A stretch of DNA of 64,000 nt from Lachnospiraceae bacterium MD308 (GCA_000403475.2 KE159795.1:1643189-1707188), one strand, 5' to 3'. Counted from the first letter of the stretch, positions 18,076 to 28,003 are shown. Notes: generated from the letters alone by a model not told the origin. Made by a program: numbers and translations.

Positions 18076-19458
18076 TCAAATTTTAATCCACTTCCCGCTT
18101 TTAAGCCTTAATATACAGAGCACCATACGCACCATGCAGTCAACTCCAATGATCATCCATACACTGACAATCCCTGTATGGAACACATTTACCGCCGCCC
18201 ACACCATACCTACCCGAAGCCCCCACATCCCGATAAGGCTTACAAGAAAGGAAAAGGTCACGTCCCCTGCTCCGCGGAATATCCCGCTGGATATGACGAA
18301 GAACGCGAAGAAAATCTCTGTCACCGCCGCCACAAACAAAGTCTTTGTCCCAAGCGCCACCACTCCTGCATCGCTGCTGAAAAGCTCCATGATGGCATGT
18401 GCCCCCAATGCTACCGGAACACAGAAAAGCTCAATAAGCACCACGCCCCAGAAACAGATATATTTCATATAGTTCCTGGTCAAATCTTTGCGCCCCGCTC
18501 CAATCGCCTGTCCAATCAGCGCCGTCGCCGTGTAGGACATCCCGTAGGCCGGCATATACAATATGCCCTCTATCTGCGTAGTGAGATAATGGGCCGAGAG
18601 CGCCACCGTCCCCAAAGATGCAAGAATCGAAGTCAGAAGCACCTGTCCGAAATTCAGCGTCCAGCGCTCTAACAGCACCGGAATCCCGATTTTTCTTAAA
18701 GTCAGCAGCGTATTCCTGCTGACCGCATACTCTTTCTTCGAAAAAGGCAAATCGAACGCCGACGCCCTCTTTTGCATGGCAAAAAGCAGCATAAACGCCA
18801 GAAAAACCTGCGATACGCAGGTTGCCAGTGCCGCGCCCCTAACTCCCATTCCGGCGCCCCAGATATGAATTCCCGTCCCGCCAATCATCACGTCGCGCTC
18901 CGGATAGATCAGCAGAAAATTGCCGATAATATTCCCCACATTCGCAACAATACTGAGTATGAGCGGGAGTCTTGTGTTTCCCGTAGACCGGTAATTCGAT
19001 GACAGCACAACAGCAAGCGCCTGGGGAACCATACCGTATCCGATAATCCGAAGATACACTCTGGCGTGAGGTATCACATCCTCCTCTGCCCCCATCCACA
19101 CCGGAAGCATCCGGTGCAGACACAAAATCAGCGTAAAAAGAAACAGCCCGGTGCACACTGCGCAAGTGACGGACTGTAATCCAAGGCTCTTCGTCTTTTC
19201 CGGATTCTTCTCACCTACGGAGCGGGCTATCATATAGGAAAAGCCTGTGCTCACCGCACCCATCAGTCCATTCGTCACCCAGATTAAGGAGACATTTACT
19301 GCAACGGATGCGGTGGCAACCGCCCCCAGCGATCCTACCATCGCCGTATCCACCAGCGATGCCATGCAGGCAAGAAGCTGCTCTAACATCGCCGGCCATG
19401 CTATCATTATAATCGTTTTTGAAATCTCTGTATCAAATGTAATTCGAGATCGCTCCAT
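18076..19458 (-). CDS. MATE-family multidrug/metabolite efflux transporter
   Basis: A 460-residue integral membrane protein with about twelve hydrophobic spans and MATE features: paired N- and C-lobe repeats beginning near MIAWPAMLEQLLACMASLVD and IPVLLERWTLNFGQV. It exports cationic compounds or metabolites using Na+ or H+. The start overlaps the stop of the AGCS symporter gene by one base, so it is translationally coupled and belongs to the operon that begins near 27.9 kb. Confidence 0.9.
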   Translation of the reverse strand: MERSRITFDTEISKTIIMIAWPAMLEQLLACMASLVDTAMVGSLGAVATASVAVNVSLIWVTNGLMGAVSTGFSYMIARSVGEKNPEKTKSLGLQSVTCAVCTGLFLFTLILCLHRMLPVWMGAEEDVIPHARVYLRIIGYGMVPQALAVVLSSNYRSTGNTRLPLILSIVANVGNIIGNFLLIYPERDVMIGGTGIHIWGAGMGVRGAALATCVSQVFLAFMLLFAMQKRASAFDLPFSKKEYAVSRNTLLTLRKIGIPVLLERWTLNFGQVLLTSILASLGTVALSAHYLTTQIEGILYMPAYGMSYTATALIGQAIGAGRKDLTRNYMKYICFWGVVLIELFCVPVALGAHAIMELFSSDAGVVALGTKTLFVAAVTEIFFAFFVISSGIFRGAGDVTFSFLVSLIGMWGLRVGMVWAAVNVFHTGIVSVWMIIGVDCMVRMVLCILRLKSGKWIKI

Positions 19459-20999
19459 TATTTTTGTTCTCTACTCCATACTTCGCTTTCTATACCTATA
19501 TCCGCCGCAACAAACCGCTTTCCGCCGCCTGTTTTGTAATTCTGGTAAGCCTTCATCACAATATTTCTTCCAACAATCAGCGTCGGGATATTGATGAATA
19601 TAAGTATAACATTAATCAGGTCAGAAACATACCACAAATTGTCAAGCTGCAGCCCTGCCAGCACAGTAATTGTCCCCAAAGGCACGAAAAACAATGCGCC
19701 CATAGCTCTCGAAAAGAAGATAAAGCCTTTACTCTTAGATATCTTATTTGCCGCTATCTCTGTATAAGTCAAATCGCAGAGCAACGTAGTAAATGCAAAT
19801 AACCCAAAGGCAACAACTACAAAAATAAACACGACTGTATCAAGAGCTCCCTCACCCGGAACCAGCGCTTTTATTGATGTCAGGAATGTCCCGATCTTAT
19901 CGAGCTTCATAGTCTCCCAATCCACCCCCGGATTCTCCCAGATTGCTCCGGCCGTAACCACGAATCCTGCGAGAGAACAGATGACAATCGTATCCACGAA
20001 CACGCCGAGCGCCTGCACAAAGCCCTGCTCACACGGATGATTGGCGTCTGCAATTGACGCAGCCTGTGTGGACGTTCCCATACCCGCTTCATTGGAGAGA
20101 AGACCGCGCTTTAAGCCCTGCGCCAGGGCCGCGCCGAATGCTCCTCCGAAAATCGCCTGCGGCTTAAACGCCCCCACAAATACTGCTGAAAAGAATGCCG
20201 GGACTTTGTTCAGGTTCAGGATGATCAAAAGTCCCACAATCACGATATATCCCATCGCCATTACCGGCACCACTTTATCAGAAAACTTTACAACACTCTT
20301 GATTCCGCCAAAGGTAATGATTGCAATAATTGCTACAATCGCGATGGCAATCACATAATAGAGCGGTTCCGTAACCTCTGTGGTACGCCCTGTAACCTCA
20401 TTTGCAATAGAACTTGCAGCCGTAAATACATGGAAAGTATGTACCGGGATACTGAGCATATTATAAAGCAGATACAGTATGCACATACCTGTGCCAATCC
20501 AAATCTTGTTTTTCCAGATTTTCTGTATATAGAAGGTAAATCCGCCTACGTACTCATTTCCCTTTTTCTCTTTAAATATCTGCGCCAGTGTCGCCTCTCC
20601 GAACGCCGTAGCCATGCCCATAAATGCAGACACCCACATCCAGAATATAGCGCCCGGCCCTCCGATCGTCACCGCTCCTGTTACGCCCACAATATTGCCG
20701 GCTCCCACACGGCCGCCCATACTGATGAGAAATGCCGCCAACTGCGAGGTACCTACCGTCGTCTCCTTCTTCTGGGTCAGCATCTTAATACTTGTCCCAA
20801 ATTCTTTCACCTGAACAAAGCCAAACTTAATTGTAAAGAACAAGCTGCCCCCTAGCAGTAACAAAATCGCTACCGAGAAATTTCCCAAAATCGGAATATT
20901 GGCATACCACTCAAAATTTGTGGGAAAATCCCAGAGAAAATCTGCTACCGGGACAGCTCCCGCAAAAAGTTGGTTTACCATATCAAATAAATGCGTCAT
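19458..20999 (-). CDS. AGCS-family sodium:amino acid symporter
   Basis: A 513-residue membrane protein of the alanine/glycine:cation symporter family, with the signature GGRVGAGNIVGVTGAV and the conserved GLLSNEAGMGTSTQAA segment. It imports small amino acids such as alanine or glycine with Na+. It is placed 40 bases after the racemase-family gene and overlaps the MATE gene. In this operon it probably brings in the pathway substrate or an amino acid derivative; the precise solute is unknown. Confidence 0.93.
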   Translation of the reverse strand: MTHLFDMVNQLFAGAVPVADFLWDFPTNFEWYANIPILGNFSVAILLLLGGSLFFTIKFGFVQVKEFGTSIKMLTQKKETTVGTSQLAAFLISMGGRVGAGNIVGVTGAVTIGGPGAIFWMWVSAFMGMATAFGEATLAQIFKEKKGNEYVGGFTFYIQKIWKNKIWIGTGMCILYLLYNMLSIPVHTFHVFTAASSIANEVTGRTTEVTEPLYYVIAIAIVAIIAIITFGGIKSVVKFSDKVVPVMAMGYIVIVGLLIILNLNKVPAFFSAVFVGAFKPQAIFGGAFGAALAQGLKRGLLSNEAGMGTSTQAASIADANHPCEQGFVQALGVFVDTIVICSLAGFVVTAGAIWENPGVDWETMKLDKIGTFLTSIKALVPGEGALDTVVFIFVVVAFGLFAFTTLLCDLTYTEIAANKISKSKGFIFFSRAMGALFFVPLGTITVLAGLQLDNLWYVSDLINVILIFINIPTLIVGRNIVMKAYQNYKTGGGKRFVAADIGIESEVWSREQK

Positions 21000-21039
21000 A
21001 ATTTACCTCCTTGTAAAGAGTCTATCGTTAAGTTAACAG

Positions 21040-21759
21040 TTACAGTTCCACATGGCTGTTGTTCTCGAACACCGGATACACTGCCGTTATATGCGAAAGT
21101 CCTGTCCTTACGCACATTTCCGCATACGCAACCGCCACAAAAGCAGGATCGATCACTTTAAGCGGCAGCTCCTTTTCTATCTGCCTGCCGTATCCTGCCA
21201 TGCCAAGGCATCCCAGTATAATCCCGTCCGAACGGTCCTCCTCCACAGCCTTTTTACACACTGCCTTCAGATACTCCTCTGTCGCCTTCGGGTTGCTTCT
21301 AAGCTCTCCGATGGGAATGTCAAGCGCTCTTACAGATGCCATCTTCTCCCGCGCGATTCCGTTTCTCATAAGCCTCCGGTAAGTCCTGGGGATATTGATA
21401 CTTTCTGACGTCAGCACAGTAAAGCGATTGCACAGCATAGAAGCCGACGCAAGAGATGTCTCCCCCGGCCCGATGACGGGAATCCGCACATTTTCCCGAA
21501 TCGCGTCAATCCCCACATCGCTGAAACAGTAGATAACAATCGCATCAAAACCATCCTTTTCTGCCTTAATGCTCTCCTTCACCATCTCCGCTGCCGCAAA
21601 TGCTTCATCTGTATTACAGTCCAGCTCATCCGGCCCTTTCTTTATGCAGTCAACCGATATCTCCGCATCGGAAGAAAGCGCCGCAGCAAGCATCTCCTCG
21701 CGGGCATCCATCGTCTCCCGGCTCATGGCCTTGTCAGACATAATTACTTTAATTCTCAT
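21040..21759 (-). CDS. Asp/Glu/hydantoin racemase family protein
   Basis: A 239-residue protein with the two-domain racemase fold. The catalytic cysteines are plausibly in VIYCFSDVG (first half) and IILGCLGMAGYG (second half), as in hydantoin and aspartate racemases. The start at 21759 follows AGAAAGGAGAAGAAG; the upstream in-frame starts lack a site. Together with the two PuuE/NodB-like hydrolases downstream of the same promoter, a hydantoin or N-carbamoyl-type substrate is possible but not proven. Confidence 0.78.
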   Translation of the reverse strand: MRIKVIMSDKAMSRETMDAREEMLAAALSSDAEISVDCIKKGPDELDCNTDEAFAAAEMVKESIKAEKDGFDAIVIYCFSDVGIDAIRENVRIPVIGPGETSLASASMLCNRFTVLTSESINIPRTYRRLMRNGIAREKMASVRALDIPIGELRSNPKATEEYLKAVCKKAVEEDRSDGIILGCLGMAGYGRQIEKELPLKVIDPAFVAVAYAEMCVRTGLSHITAVYPVFENNSHVEL

Positions 21760-21876
21760 CTTCTTCTCCTTTCTGGTCATCCTTTTTCCTGACTTACATA
21801 TCACAACAGACATAGTATTTTCACTTCTTTTACGATGCAAAATACTATGTCTGTATATAAAATATACAATCCGAGA

Positions 21877-23433
21877 CTATCCTTGATCCGGCGCAGTTAC
21901 CTGACCATTCTTCTTAACAGACATCTTATGCAGCACATAGATTACCGGCACAAGCACTACTCCGCCGATCAGCAGCATCGGCGTCGGAACCCAGCCTGCA
22001 ATCAGGAACAGGATGCCTGCAACCACACCTGCGGTCACCGCATAAGGCATCTGCGTCTCAAAGTGGTCGATATGGTCACATGCCGCCCCGATGGATGCCA
22101 GGATTGTCGTATCAGAGATCGGTGAGCAGTGGTCTCCCACAACCGAACCACTGATAATCGCTGCACTGATTACCGGCAGAGACACGCCAAGGCTTATTGC
22201 CATCGGCATACCGATTGGGAACAAGATCGCCATAGTTCCCCAGGAAGTACCTGTCGCAAAGGACATCACCGCGCCCATCAAAAACAGGATGAATGCAAGT
22301 ACGCCCGGATTCAGGAAGCCCTGCGTAATCTTAACAAGGTAATCCGCCGTTCCCATCGTTCCGTTAACACCGGATAAAGACCATGCCAGCGTCAGCACTA
22401 CACACATGAACATCATGTTCGCCCATCCGCCTTCAACAATCTTCATACACTCGCCAAAAGTGTAGATTTTATTCTTCACACACAGAATAATCAGTACGAT
22501 AAGTCCGCTTAAGAAACCAGATGCAATAGCCGTTCTGATATCGCTTCCTGCAACTTTCGTATGCCACAGTCCCAATTTTGTCAGATAAGCAAAGATTACA
22601 ACTAAGAGAACCACCAAAGGAATTACCATCGTGCTCACCTTTGCCTTCTCCGGGTCAAAGTTAAGCCCGCCTTTGTTCTCACCGCGCATCGGCGCTCCGC
22701 CTTCGCGTATCGTCTGCCCGGTCTTCATCGCTCTGTTCTGTGCCTTTAACATCGGGCCGTAATCCCATGATGTAACAGCCATAAATCCAGCCATAAGAAG
22801 CGTCAGGATTGAGTAAAAGTTAAACGGGATACACTGGGTAAATATCTCAAATCCGTTCGTATTCGTAACTGCCGCATTCTGAAGCTCTGTATCAATCAGG
22901 CCCTGTGTATACACACCCCACCCGATGATCGGAATCAACGCACAGATCGGTGTCGTCGTACAGTCCAGTATATAGGCGAACTTCTCTCTGGAAACACGGA
23001 GCTTTTCTGCCAGCGCCTCAAAGATCGGCCCAACAATCAGAGAGTTTCCGGAATCCGTAAACCATACGACCAACCCGCCAATCCAGATTCCTGTCTCACA
23101 TTTTTTACGTGAATTCACCCACTCAGTTACCTTGTTCGTAAATGCATAGGCTCCTCCGGATTTTGTCAGCAATGCCACAAATCCTCCAATAATCGTCATC
23201 ATAATCAAGCCCTGTACATTTACCTCATCTACCAGCGCACCGAAAATGTAATCGTGAATCATCGTAGTAAATCCTGTCAGCGGATTAAAACCGCTGATAA
23301 TCGTCGAACTTACAAATACCGTTACAAACAATGATACAATAATATTTTTTGTCAGCAATGCCAGCGCGATCGCCAACACAGGGGGGACTAATGAAAGTAT
23401 TCCATAATTAACAACTGTTTCCACAGCATCCAT
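21877..23433 (-). CDS. NhaC-family Na+/H+ antiporter or metabolite exchanger
   Basis: A 518-residue membrane protein with ten to twelve hydrophobic spans. ATGTSWGTMAILFPIGMPMA and SGSVVGDHCSPISDTTI match the NhaC superfamily core. Members exchange Na+ for H+, and some exchange organic acids (for example malate/lactate antiporters). Its place in an operon with malic enzyme and a fumarate-releasing lyase makes an organic-anion or Na+-recycling role credible. It lies 29 bases after the lyase gene. Confidence 0.88.
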   Translation of the reverse strand: MDAVETVVNYGILSLVPPVLAIALALLTKNIIVSLFVTVFVSSTIISGFNPLTGFTTMIHDYIFGALVDEVNVQGLIMMTIIGGFVALLTKSGGAYAFTNKVTEWVNSRKKCETGIWIGGLVVWFTDSGNSLIVGPIFEALAEKLRVSREKFAYILDCTTTPICALIPIIGWGVYTQGLIDTELQNAAVTNTNGFEIFTQCIPFNFYSILTLLMAGFMAVTSWDYGPMLKAQNRAMKTGQTIREGGAPMRGENKGGLNFDPEKAKVSTMVIPLVVLLVVIFAYLTKLGLWHTKVAGSDIRTAIASGFLSGLIVLIILCVKNKIYTFGECMKIVEGGWANMMFMCVVLTLAWSLSGVNGTMGTADYLVKITQGFLNPGVLAFILFLMGAVMSFATGTSWGTMAILFPIGMPMAISLGVSLPVISAAIISGSVVGDHCSPISDTTILASIGAACDHIDHFETQMPYAVTAGVVAGILFLIAGWVPTPMLLIGGVVLVPVIYVLHKMSVKKNGQVTAPDQG

Positions 23434-23462
23434 ATTTTCTTCCTCCTTATTTTCGCTTTACT

Positions 23463-24845
23463 CTAAAAGCCGTTAAGCCATTCCTTCTCTTTCGCAATCT
23501 GTCTTCTTACCTCGGACGGAGCCGTACCGCCGTAAGAAACTCTCGCCTCCACGCACGCCGGGATACTGATATCGCCCAGCGTCTCTTTTGTCACGCGGCT
23601 GTCGATTTCCTGAAGCTGTGCGTCTGTCAGGTCTTCAAAATCGCAGTTATTGTTCTCGCACGCCTTTACCATACGTCCAACGATAGAGTGTGCCTCCCTG
23701 AACGGGATTCCCTGTTTCGCAAAATGCTCCGCGATATCTGTCGCATTTAAGAAACCTTTTCCAAGCTGCTTCTGGATCTGATCCATGCGGAACTCGGTAT
23801 TCTCAAGCATCTTTGCAAATATAGTGATGCTTGCCTTCCATGTATCAATCGCGTCAAACAGGCTCTCCTTATCCTCCTGGAAATCCTTGTTATAAGCCAG
23901 GGCGGTTCCTTTCATAACTGTCAAAAGCTGCATCAAGTCACCGTATACACGTCCCACCTTTCCTCTGAGAAGCTCTGCCATATCCGGATTTTTCTTCTGC
24001 GGCATGATACTGCTTCCCGTACAGAAGCTATCATCAATAGCAATGTAGGAGAATTCCGAAGTATTCCACCAGGTAAACTCCTCCGCCCATCTTGATAAGT
24101 GCATCATAGAGATTGCGGCATCGCTCAGGAACTCAAGGCTGTAATCCCGGTCGCTGACGCTGTCCATCGCATTTTCTGTCGGAGCTGTAAAGCCCAGAAT
24201 CTCCGCGGTCCTGTGGCGGTTCGTCGGCAGAGTAGTGCCTGCCAGCGCACATGCGCCAAGCGGACAGTAATTCATCCGGTCGTAAGTATCTTTAAGTCTC
24301 TGCAAATCCCGCTTAAACATCTGGAAATATGCCATAAACACGAATCCAATCGTAATCGGCTGTGCATGCTGAAGATGTGTAAATCCAATTGTAATCTCAT
24401 CCGCATATTTTTCTGCCTTTTCCAGAATTACGGACTCCAGGTAGCGCAGACGATCCATGATTTCCTTAATCTCTCTTCTCACATAGAGCCTTCCGTCCAC
24501 CTGACACTGGTCGTTCCGGCTTCTTGCCGTGTGAAGCTTCTTCCCCACATCGCCGATCCTCTTAATCAGCCTGCTCTCGATACCCATGTGGATATCCTCA
24601 TCATCCACGTTAAATGTAATCTTTCCGCTCTCGATGTCCCCCCGGATATCCTCAAGCCCTGCGATAATCGCATCCTTTTCCTCCATAGAGACGATTCCCT
24701 GCTCGCCCAGCATCGTCACATGTGCGATACTTCCGTCGATATCATCGTTGTACATTCTCTGGTCGAATCCGATGGACGCATTGAACTGCTTTACAATATC
24801 ATCCATCTCTTTCTCGAACCGTCCTCCCCATAAACTTCCTGCCAT
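23463..24845 (-). CDS. argH: Argininosuccinate lyase family protein
   Basis: A 460-residue member of the fumarase/aspartase superfamily. SSIMPQKKNPDMAELLRGK is the superfamily signature with the catalytic serine, and KLHTARSRNDQ and FTHLQHAQP match argininosuccinate lyase. The start at 24845 follows GAAAGGAGAATGAG. Argininosuccinate lyase releases fumarate and arginine. Its position among NodB-like hydrolases, a racemase-family enzyme and malic enzyme is unusual for biosynthetic argH, so it may cleave a different N-succinyl compound; fumarate would then pass to malate and pyruvate. Confidence 0.85.
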   Translation of the reverse strand: MAGSLWGGRFEKEMDDIVKQFNASIGFDQRMYNDDIDGSIAHVTMLGEQGIVSMEEKDAIIAGLEDIRGDIESGKITFNVDDEDIHMGIESRLIKRIGDVGKKLHTARSRNDQCQVDGRLYVRREIKEIMDRLRYLESVILEKAEKYADEITIGFTHLQHAQPITIGFVFMAYFQMFKRDLQRLKDTYDRMNYCPLGACALAGTTLPTNRHRTAEILGFTAPTENAMDSVSDRDYSLEFLSDAAISMMHLSRWAEEFTWWNTSEFSYIAIDDSFCTGSSIMPQKKNPDMAELLRGKVGRVYGDLMQLLTVMKGTALAYNKDFQEDKESLFDAIDTWKASITIFAKMLENTEFRMDQIQKQLGKGFLNATDIAEHFAKQGIPFREAHSIVGRMVKACENNNCDFEDLTDAQLQEIDSRVTKETLGDISIPACVEARVSYGGTAPSEVRRQIAKEKEWLNGF

Positions 24846-24868
24846 TTTCTCATTCTCCTTTCTTTTTG

Positions 24869-25711
24869 TTATTCTACTCTGTTTTTTATACAATAATCAT
24901 AGAGTTCCCTGCCTGTAGCAAACCATACGCCCTCATGTCCGGTCATAAACTGCAGGAATTCCTTCAGCAGTGCTGTCCGCCCCGGGCTTCCCGTCGTCTG
25001 CGGGTCAAGCTGCATCGTATAGCAGAGATTATGATAATAGTGTCCGGTAAATTCATCCTTCCAGTTCGAAAGAACATTGCTGTAATTGGCGATACGCCCC
25101 TGGCCGGCGGGGAATGCCGGGCGGTAATTGAAAGCAAAATACGGAAGGTCGAAGTTCGCCCACTGCATCGGAATCTGCAGCATCTCGTCCCCGTTTTCAT
25201 TGACCTTCATAAAATACGGCCTGTCATCGTCAAAAAGGTCACTGGAATATACCATTCCCTCTTTTCTGGCGATATTCAGCGTCTCCAGCATCAAATCGCC
25301 CATGGGCGCCCGAAATCCTTCCGGTTTCTTTCCGCAGGCATTCTCAATCGCTTCTACTGCTTTGCGGATGCGCTCTTGCTGCTCCTCATAGTCAAAAAAA
25401 GAAAAATTCTCATATTCATATCCGTGGCAGGCAACCTCATGCCCTCTGTCCACCACTTCTCTGACAGCTTCCGGATAAGTTTCCGCAGTCCTTCCCGGTA
25501 CAAAGAAAGTTGCTTTTATATGAAATTCATCGAGCAAATCAAGGAGCCTTGGCAGCCCGTGGGTCATTCCATACTGCCCAAGAGAAAGCGTCTTCGGCAT
25601 GTCCGCCGCTTTTTTGTCCAAAGACAGCCAGAAAAACTCTGCCGAGAGATTCACCGTTATAAATGCCGCACACTTTTTGCCTTCCGGCAGTTTCATTCCT
25701 TTTGCATACAT
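24869..25711 (-). CDS. PuuE/NodB-like polysaccharide deacetylase-family hydrolase lacking metal ligands
   Basis: A 280-residue NodB-fold protein. The start at 25711 follows AGAGGGGAGGTATAAAGCG and lies four bases after the stop of its paralogue. The usual first-motif acidic pair is absent (AFITVNLSAEFFW), and the second motif is ACHGYEYEN, lacking the second metal-binding His. The same losses occur in PuuE-type metal-independent allantoinases, so this is probably an amide- or ring-hydrolysing enzyme rather than a sugar deacetylase. Paired with a paralogue that keeps the metal site. Confidence 0.75.
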   Translation of the reverse strand: MYAKGMKLPEGKKCAAFITVNLSAEFFWLSLDKKAADMPKTLSLGQYGMTHGLPRLLDLLDEFHIKATFFVPGRTAETYPEAVREVVDRGHEVACHGYEYENFSFFDYEEQQERIRKAVEAIENACGKKPEGFRAPMGDLMLETLNIARKEGMVYSSDLFDDDRPYFMKVNENGDEMLQIPMQWANFDLPYFAFNYRPAFPAGQGRIANYSNVLSNWKDEFTGHYYHNLCYTMQLDPQTTGSPGRTALLKEFLQFMTGHEGVWFATGRELYDYCIKNRVE

Positions 25712-25715
25712 CGCT

Positions 25716-26603
25716 TTATACCTCCCCTCTCTCAACATTTTCATCATTCGTCCGGTTCTTCCTCGGATATGCCTTCTTCCAGTACTCTGCAATCTCGCTG
25801 CCGGTCGCCACCCACACATCCTTGTGAGAAGTCACTTCCTTAAGAACCTCCTCCAGCACAAGATTCCTTCCCGGCGCCCCGGATATCTGGGGATGCATCA
25901 AGAATGAGATACAAAGACCCATGTCGTAATATCCCCGGAATTCCCGGATATCATTGTCCTGCACATTCCGGTAACAGCTAATCCGGTCAAGGCCGGACGG
26001 TTCTGCCGGGTATACGCTGTACGCCTGCGCTACATAATCATCCAGCTCCCATTTTGACGGAATCTCAACCAAGTCTGATTCTTCTCCGTCAAGAACCGTG
26101 TAATACGGCTTGTCGTCACCGCGCATGGAGCTTGAATAGGAGAAGCCCATCTCTGATAAGATATACGGCGTGCGCACATGCCAGTCTCCCGACGGGGTAC
26201 GAAAGCCTGCCGGCTCTTTCCCCGTAATCTCCTTGATGATCCGCTGGGTTTTTTCAATAATCTCTCGCTGCTCCTCCACCGTTTTCTCCACGAAACGTTC
26301 ATGGGTGTACCCATGGTTTCCAATCTCATGCCCTGCATCCGCAATCCTGCGGATTACGTCCGGGTTGTGCTCCGCCACGAAGCCCGGCACGTAAAATGTA
26401 GCTTTCACCCCGTACTTGTCCATCAAGTCCAGTATCATGTCCACGCAGCGGTTTGGTCCGTACTGCCCGATTGACCGGGCACGAATCAGTTTCTCTGCGT
26501 TAGGTTCATCCGACGACATATTGCGCCAGATTACATCCCCGTCCAGGTCAAAGCTGAACATGACCGCACTTTTTTTGCCTTCCGGCCACTTTACTTTTTC
26601 CAT
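25716..26603 (-). CDS. NodB-fold hydrolase with intact metal site
   Basis: A 295-residue NodB-fold protein paralogous to the next gene in the operon. It keeps the acidic motif (MFSFDLDGD) and the HxxxH metal ligands (GNHGYTHERF), then the FRTPSGDWHVRTP arginine motif. There is no signal peptide, so the substrate is cytosolic, unlike wall or chitin deacetylases. It probably hydrolyses a small-molecule amide. Followed four bases later by the metal-ligand-deficient paralogue, hinting at a heteromeric enzyme or sequential steps. Confidence 0.78.
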   Translation of the reverse strand: MEKVKWPEGKKSAVMFSFDLDGDVIWRNMSSDEPNAEKLIRARSIGQYGPNRCVDMILDLMDKYGVKATFYVPGFVAEHNPDVIRRIADAGHEIGNHGYTHERFVEKTVEEQREIIEKTQRIIKEITGKEPAGFRTPSGDWHVRTPYILSEMGFSYSSSMRGDDKPYYTVLDGEESDLVEIPSKWELDDYVAQAYSVYPAEPSGLDRISCYRNVQDNDIREFRGYYDMGLCISFLMHPQISGAPGRNLVLEEVLKEVTSHKDVWVATGSEIAEYWKKAYPRKNRTNDENVERGEV

Positions 26604-26680
26604 CTCTTATATGCTCCTTTCTATTCTTGCCTCTTTATTTTTCTATATTATCTCTCCTTGCTTTCCGCATTCTTTCCTGT

Positions 26681-27856
26681 CTATATTCTGGCAACCTTCG
26701 TATCCCTTGCCGCCTGTGCAACTGCTTTCGCAACTGCCCCTCCAACCCGACGGTCAAATGCCGCCGGTATGATGTAATCTGCATGAAGCTCCTTTGGCGT
26801 TATCAATTCTGCCAATGCCTTTGCCGCCGCCATCTTCATCTCTTCATTAATCTTACTTGCCCTCACATCGAAAGCTCCCCGGAAAATCCCCGGAAACGCC
26901 AGCACATTATTAATCTGGTTCGGGAAATCGCTCCTTCCGGTTGCCACAACTGCTGCTCCCCCGGCCTTGGCATCCTCTGGAAATATCTCCGGAGTCGGGT
27001 TCGCACAGGCAAAGATAACTGCATTCTGCGCCATCGTCTTTACCATCTCCGCAGTCAGGACACCCGGGGAAGATACACCGATAAAAATATCCGCACCTTT
27101 GATAACTGTCTCAAGCTTACCTTCCTGCTTCTTAAGGTTGGTGACCTTCGCCATCTCTTCCTTCACCGGGTTCATACCCGCCTGTCTTCCTTCATAAATG
27201 GCTCCTGTCCGGTCGCACATAGTAATATCCGGGAATCCATAATTCAAAAGAAGCTTTGTAATAGATGTTGCGGCCGCACCTGCCCCGTTTACAACAATCC
27301 TCACTTCCTCTTTCTTCTTCCCTACAACCTTCAATGCGTTGATTAACCCTGCCAACGTAATCACTGCCGTACCATGCTGGTCATCATGAAAAACAGGTAT
27401 ATCGCAAAGCTCCTTTAGCCGCTCTTCAATCTCAAAACACCTCGGCGCCGCAATATCCTCCAGATTAATCCCGCCAAAGCTCCCGGAGATAAGATAAATC
27501 GTCCGCACAATCTCGTCCACATCTTTTGATTTGATACAAAGCGGAAATGCATCCACATCTCCAAACTCTTTGAACAGCACACATTTCCCTTCCATAACCG
27601 GCATCCCTGCCTCCGGGCCGATATCGCCGAGTCCCAACACTGCTGTGCCGTCGGTAACTACCAGACACATGTTGTGCCTTCTGGTCAATTCATAAGATTT
27701 CTCCACATCCTTCTGAATCTCCAAGCAAGGTTTGGCAACTCCTGGGGTGTAAGCCAGAGACAGATCCTTTTCACTGCTCACACTCACCGTTGACACAACC
27801 TCAAGTTTTCCTTTCTTCTCGTAATGAAACGCCAGGCTTTCTTCTGCAATTCCCAT
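26681..27856 (-). CDS. NAD(P)-dependent malic enzyme
   Basis: A 391-residue short-form malic enzyme. SLAYTPGVAKPC is the N-terminal signature, FHDDQHGTAVITLAG carries the metal and catalytic region, and VVNGAGAAATSITK is the dinucleotide-binding loop. It decarboxylates malate to pyruvate. As first gene after the promoter it suggests that the pathway yields a four-carbon acid, in line with the fumarate-producing lyase further along the operon. Cofactor preference cannot be assigned with confidence. Confidence 0.93.
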   Translation of the reverse strand: MGIAEESLAFHYEKKGKLEVVSTVSVSSEKDLSLAYTPGVAKPCLEIQKDVEKSYELTRRHNMCLVVTDGTAVLGLGDIGPEAGMPVMEGKCVLFKEFGDVDAFPLCIKSKDVDEIVRTIYLISGSFGGINLEDIAAPRCFEIEERLKELCDIPVFHDDQHGTAVITLAGLINALKVVGKKKEEVRIVVNGAGAAATSITKLLLNYGFPDITMCDRTGAIYEGRQAGMNPVKEEMAKVTNLKKQEGKLETVIKGADIFIGVSSPGVLTAEMVKTMAQNAVIFACANPTPEIFPEDAKAGGAAVVATGRSDFPNQINNVLAFPGIFRGAFDVRASKINEEMKMAAAKALAELITPKELHADYIIPAAFDRRVGGAVAKAVAQAARDTKVARI

Positions 27857-27890
27857 GTTGCCACCTTACCTCTCTTTTATTGACTTAGTC

Positions 27891-27936
27891 ACTTAGTCTC
27901 TAAGTTATTTATAAACCTCACCTTACATCCCGTCAA
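27891..27936 (-). promoter_or_regulatory. Promoter and GntR/FadR-type operator of the catabolic operon
   Basis: On the minus strand, TTGACG (27931-27936) and TATAAA (27908-27913) are separated by 17 bases. Just downstream, at 27891-27905, is a perfect dyad ACTTAG-TCT-CTAAGT (plus-strand reading), with an extra half-site next to it. The size and shape are those of FadR-subfamily operators. Its position between -10 and the malic enzyme start implies repression by the FadR-type protein encoded immediately upstream. Confidence 0.7.
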
Positions 27937-28003
27937 TACAGTTTGTCACTTTCGACTGTCAGATACAAAATTTTCGTATTTTTTTGTCCATTATGCACAT
28001 ATC

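Noticed and set aside
24099-24833. 244-codon plus-strand ORF opposite argH
   Set aside because: No ribosome site or family features, and the minus strand carries a well-conserved lyase over the whole length.
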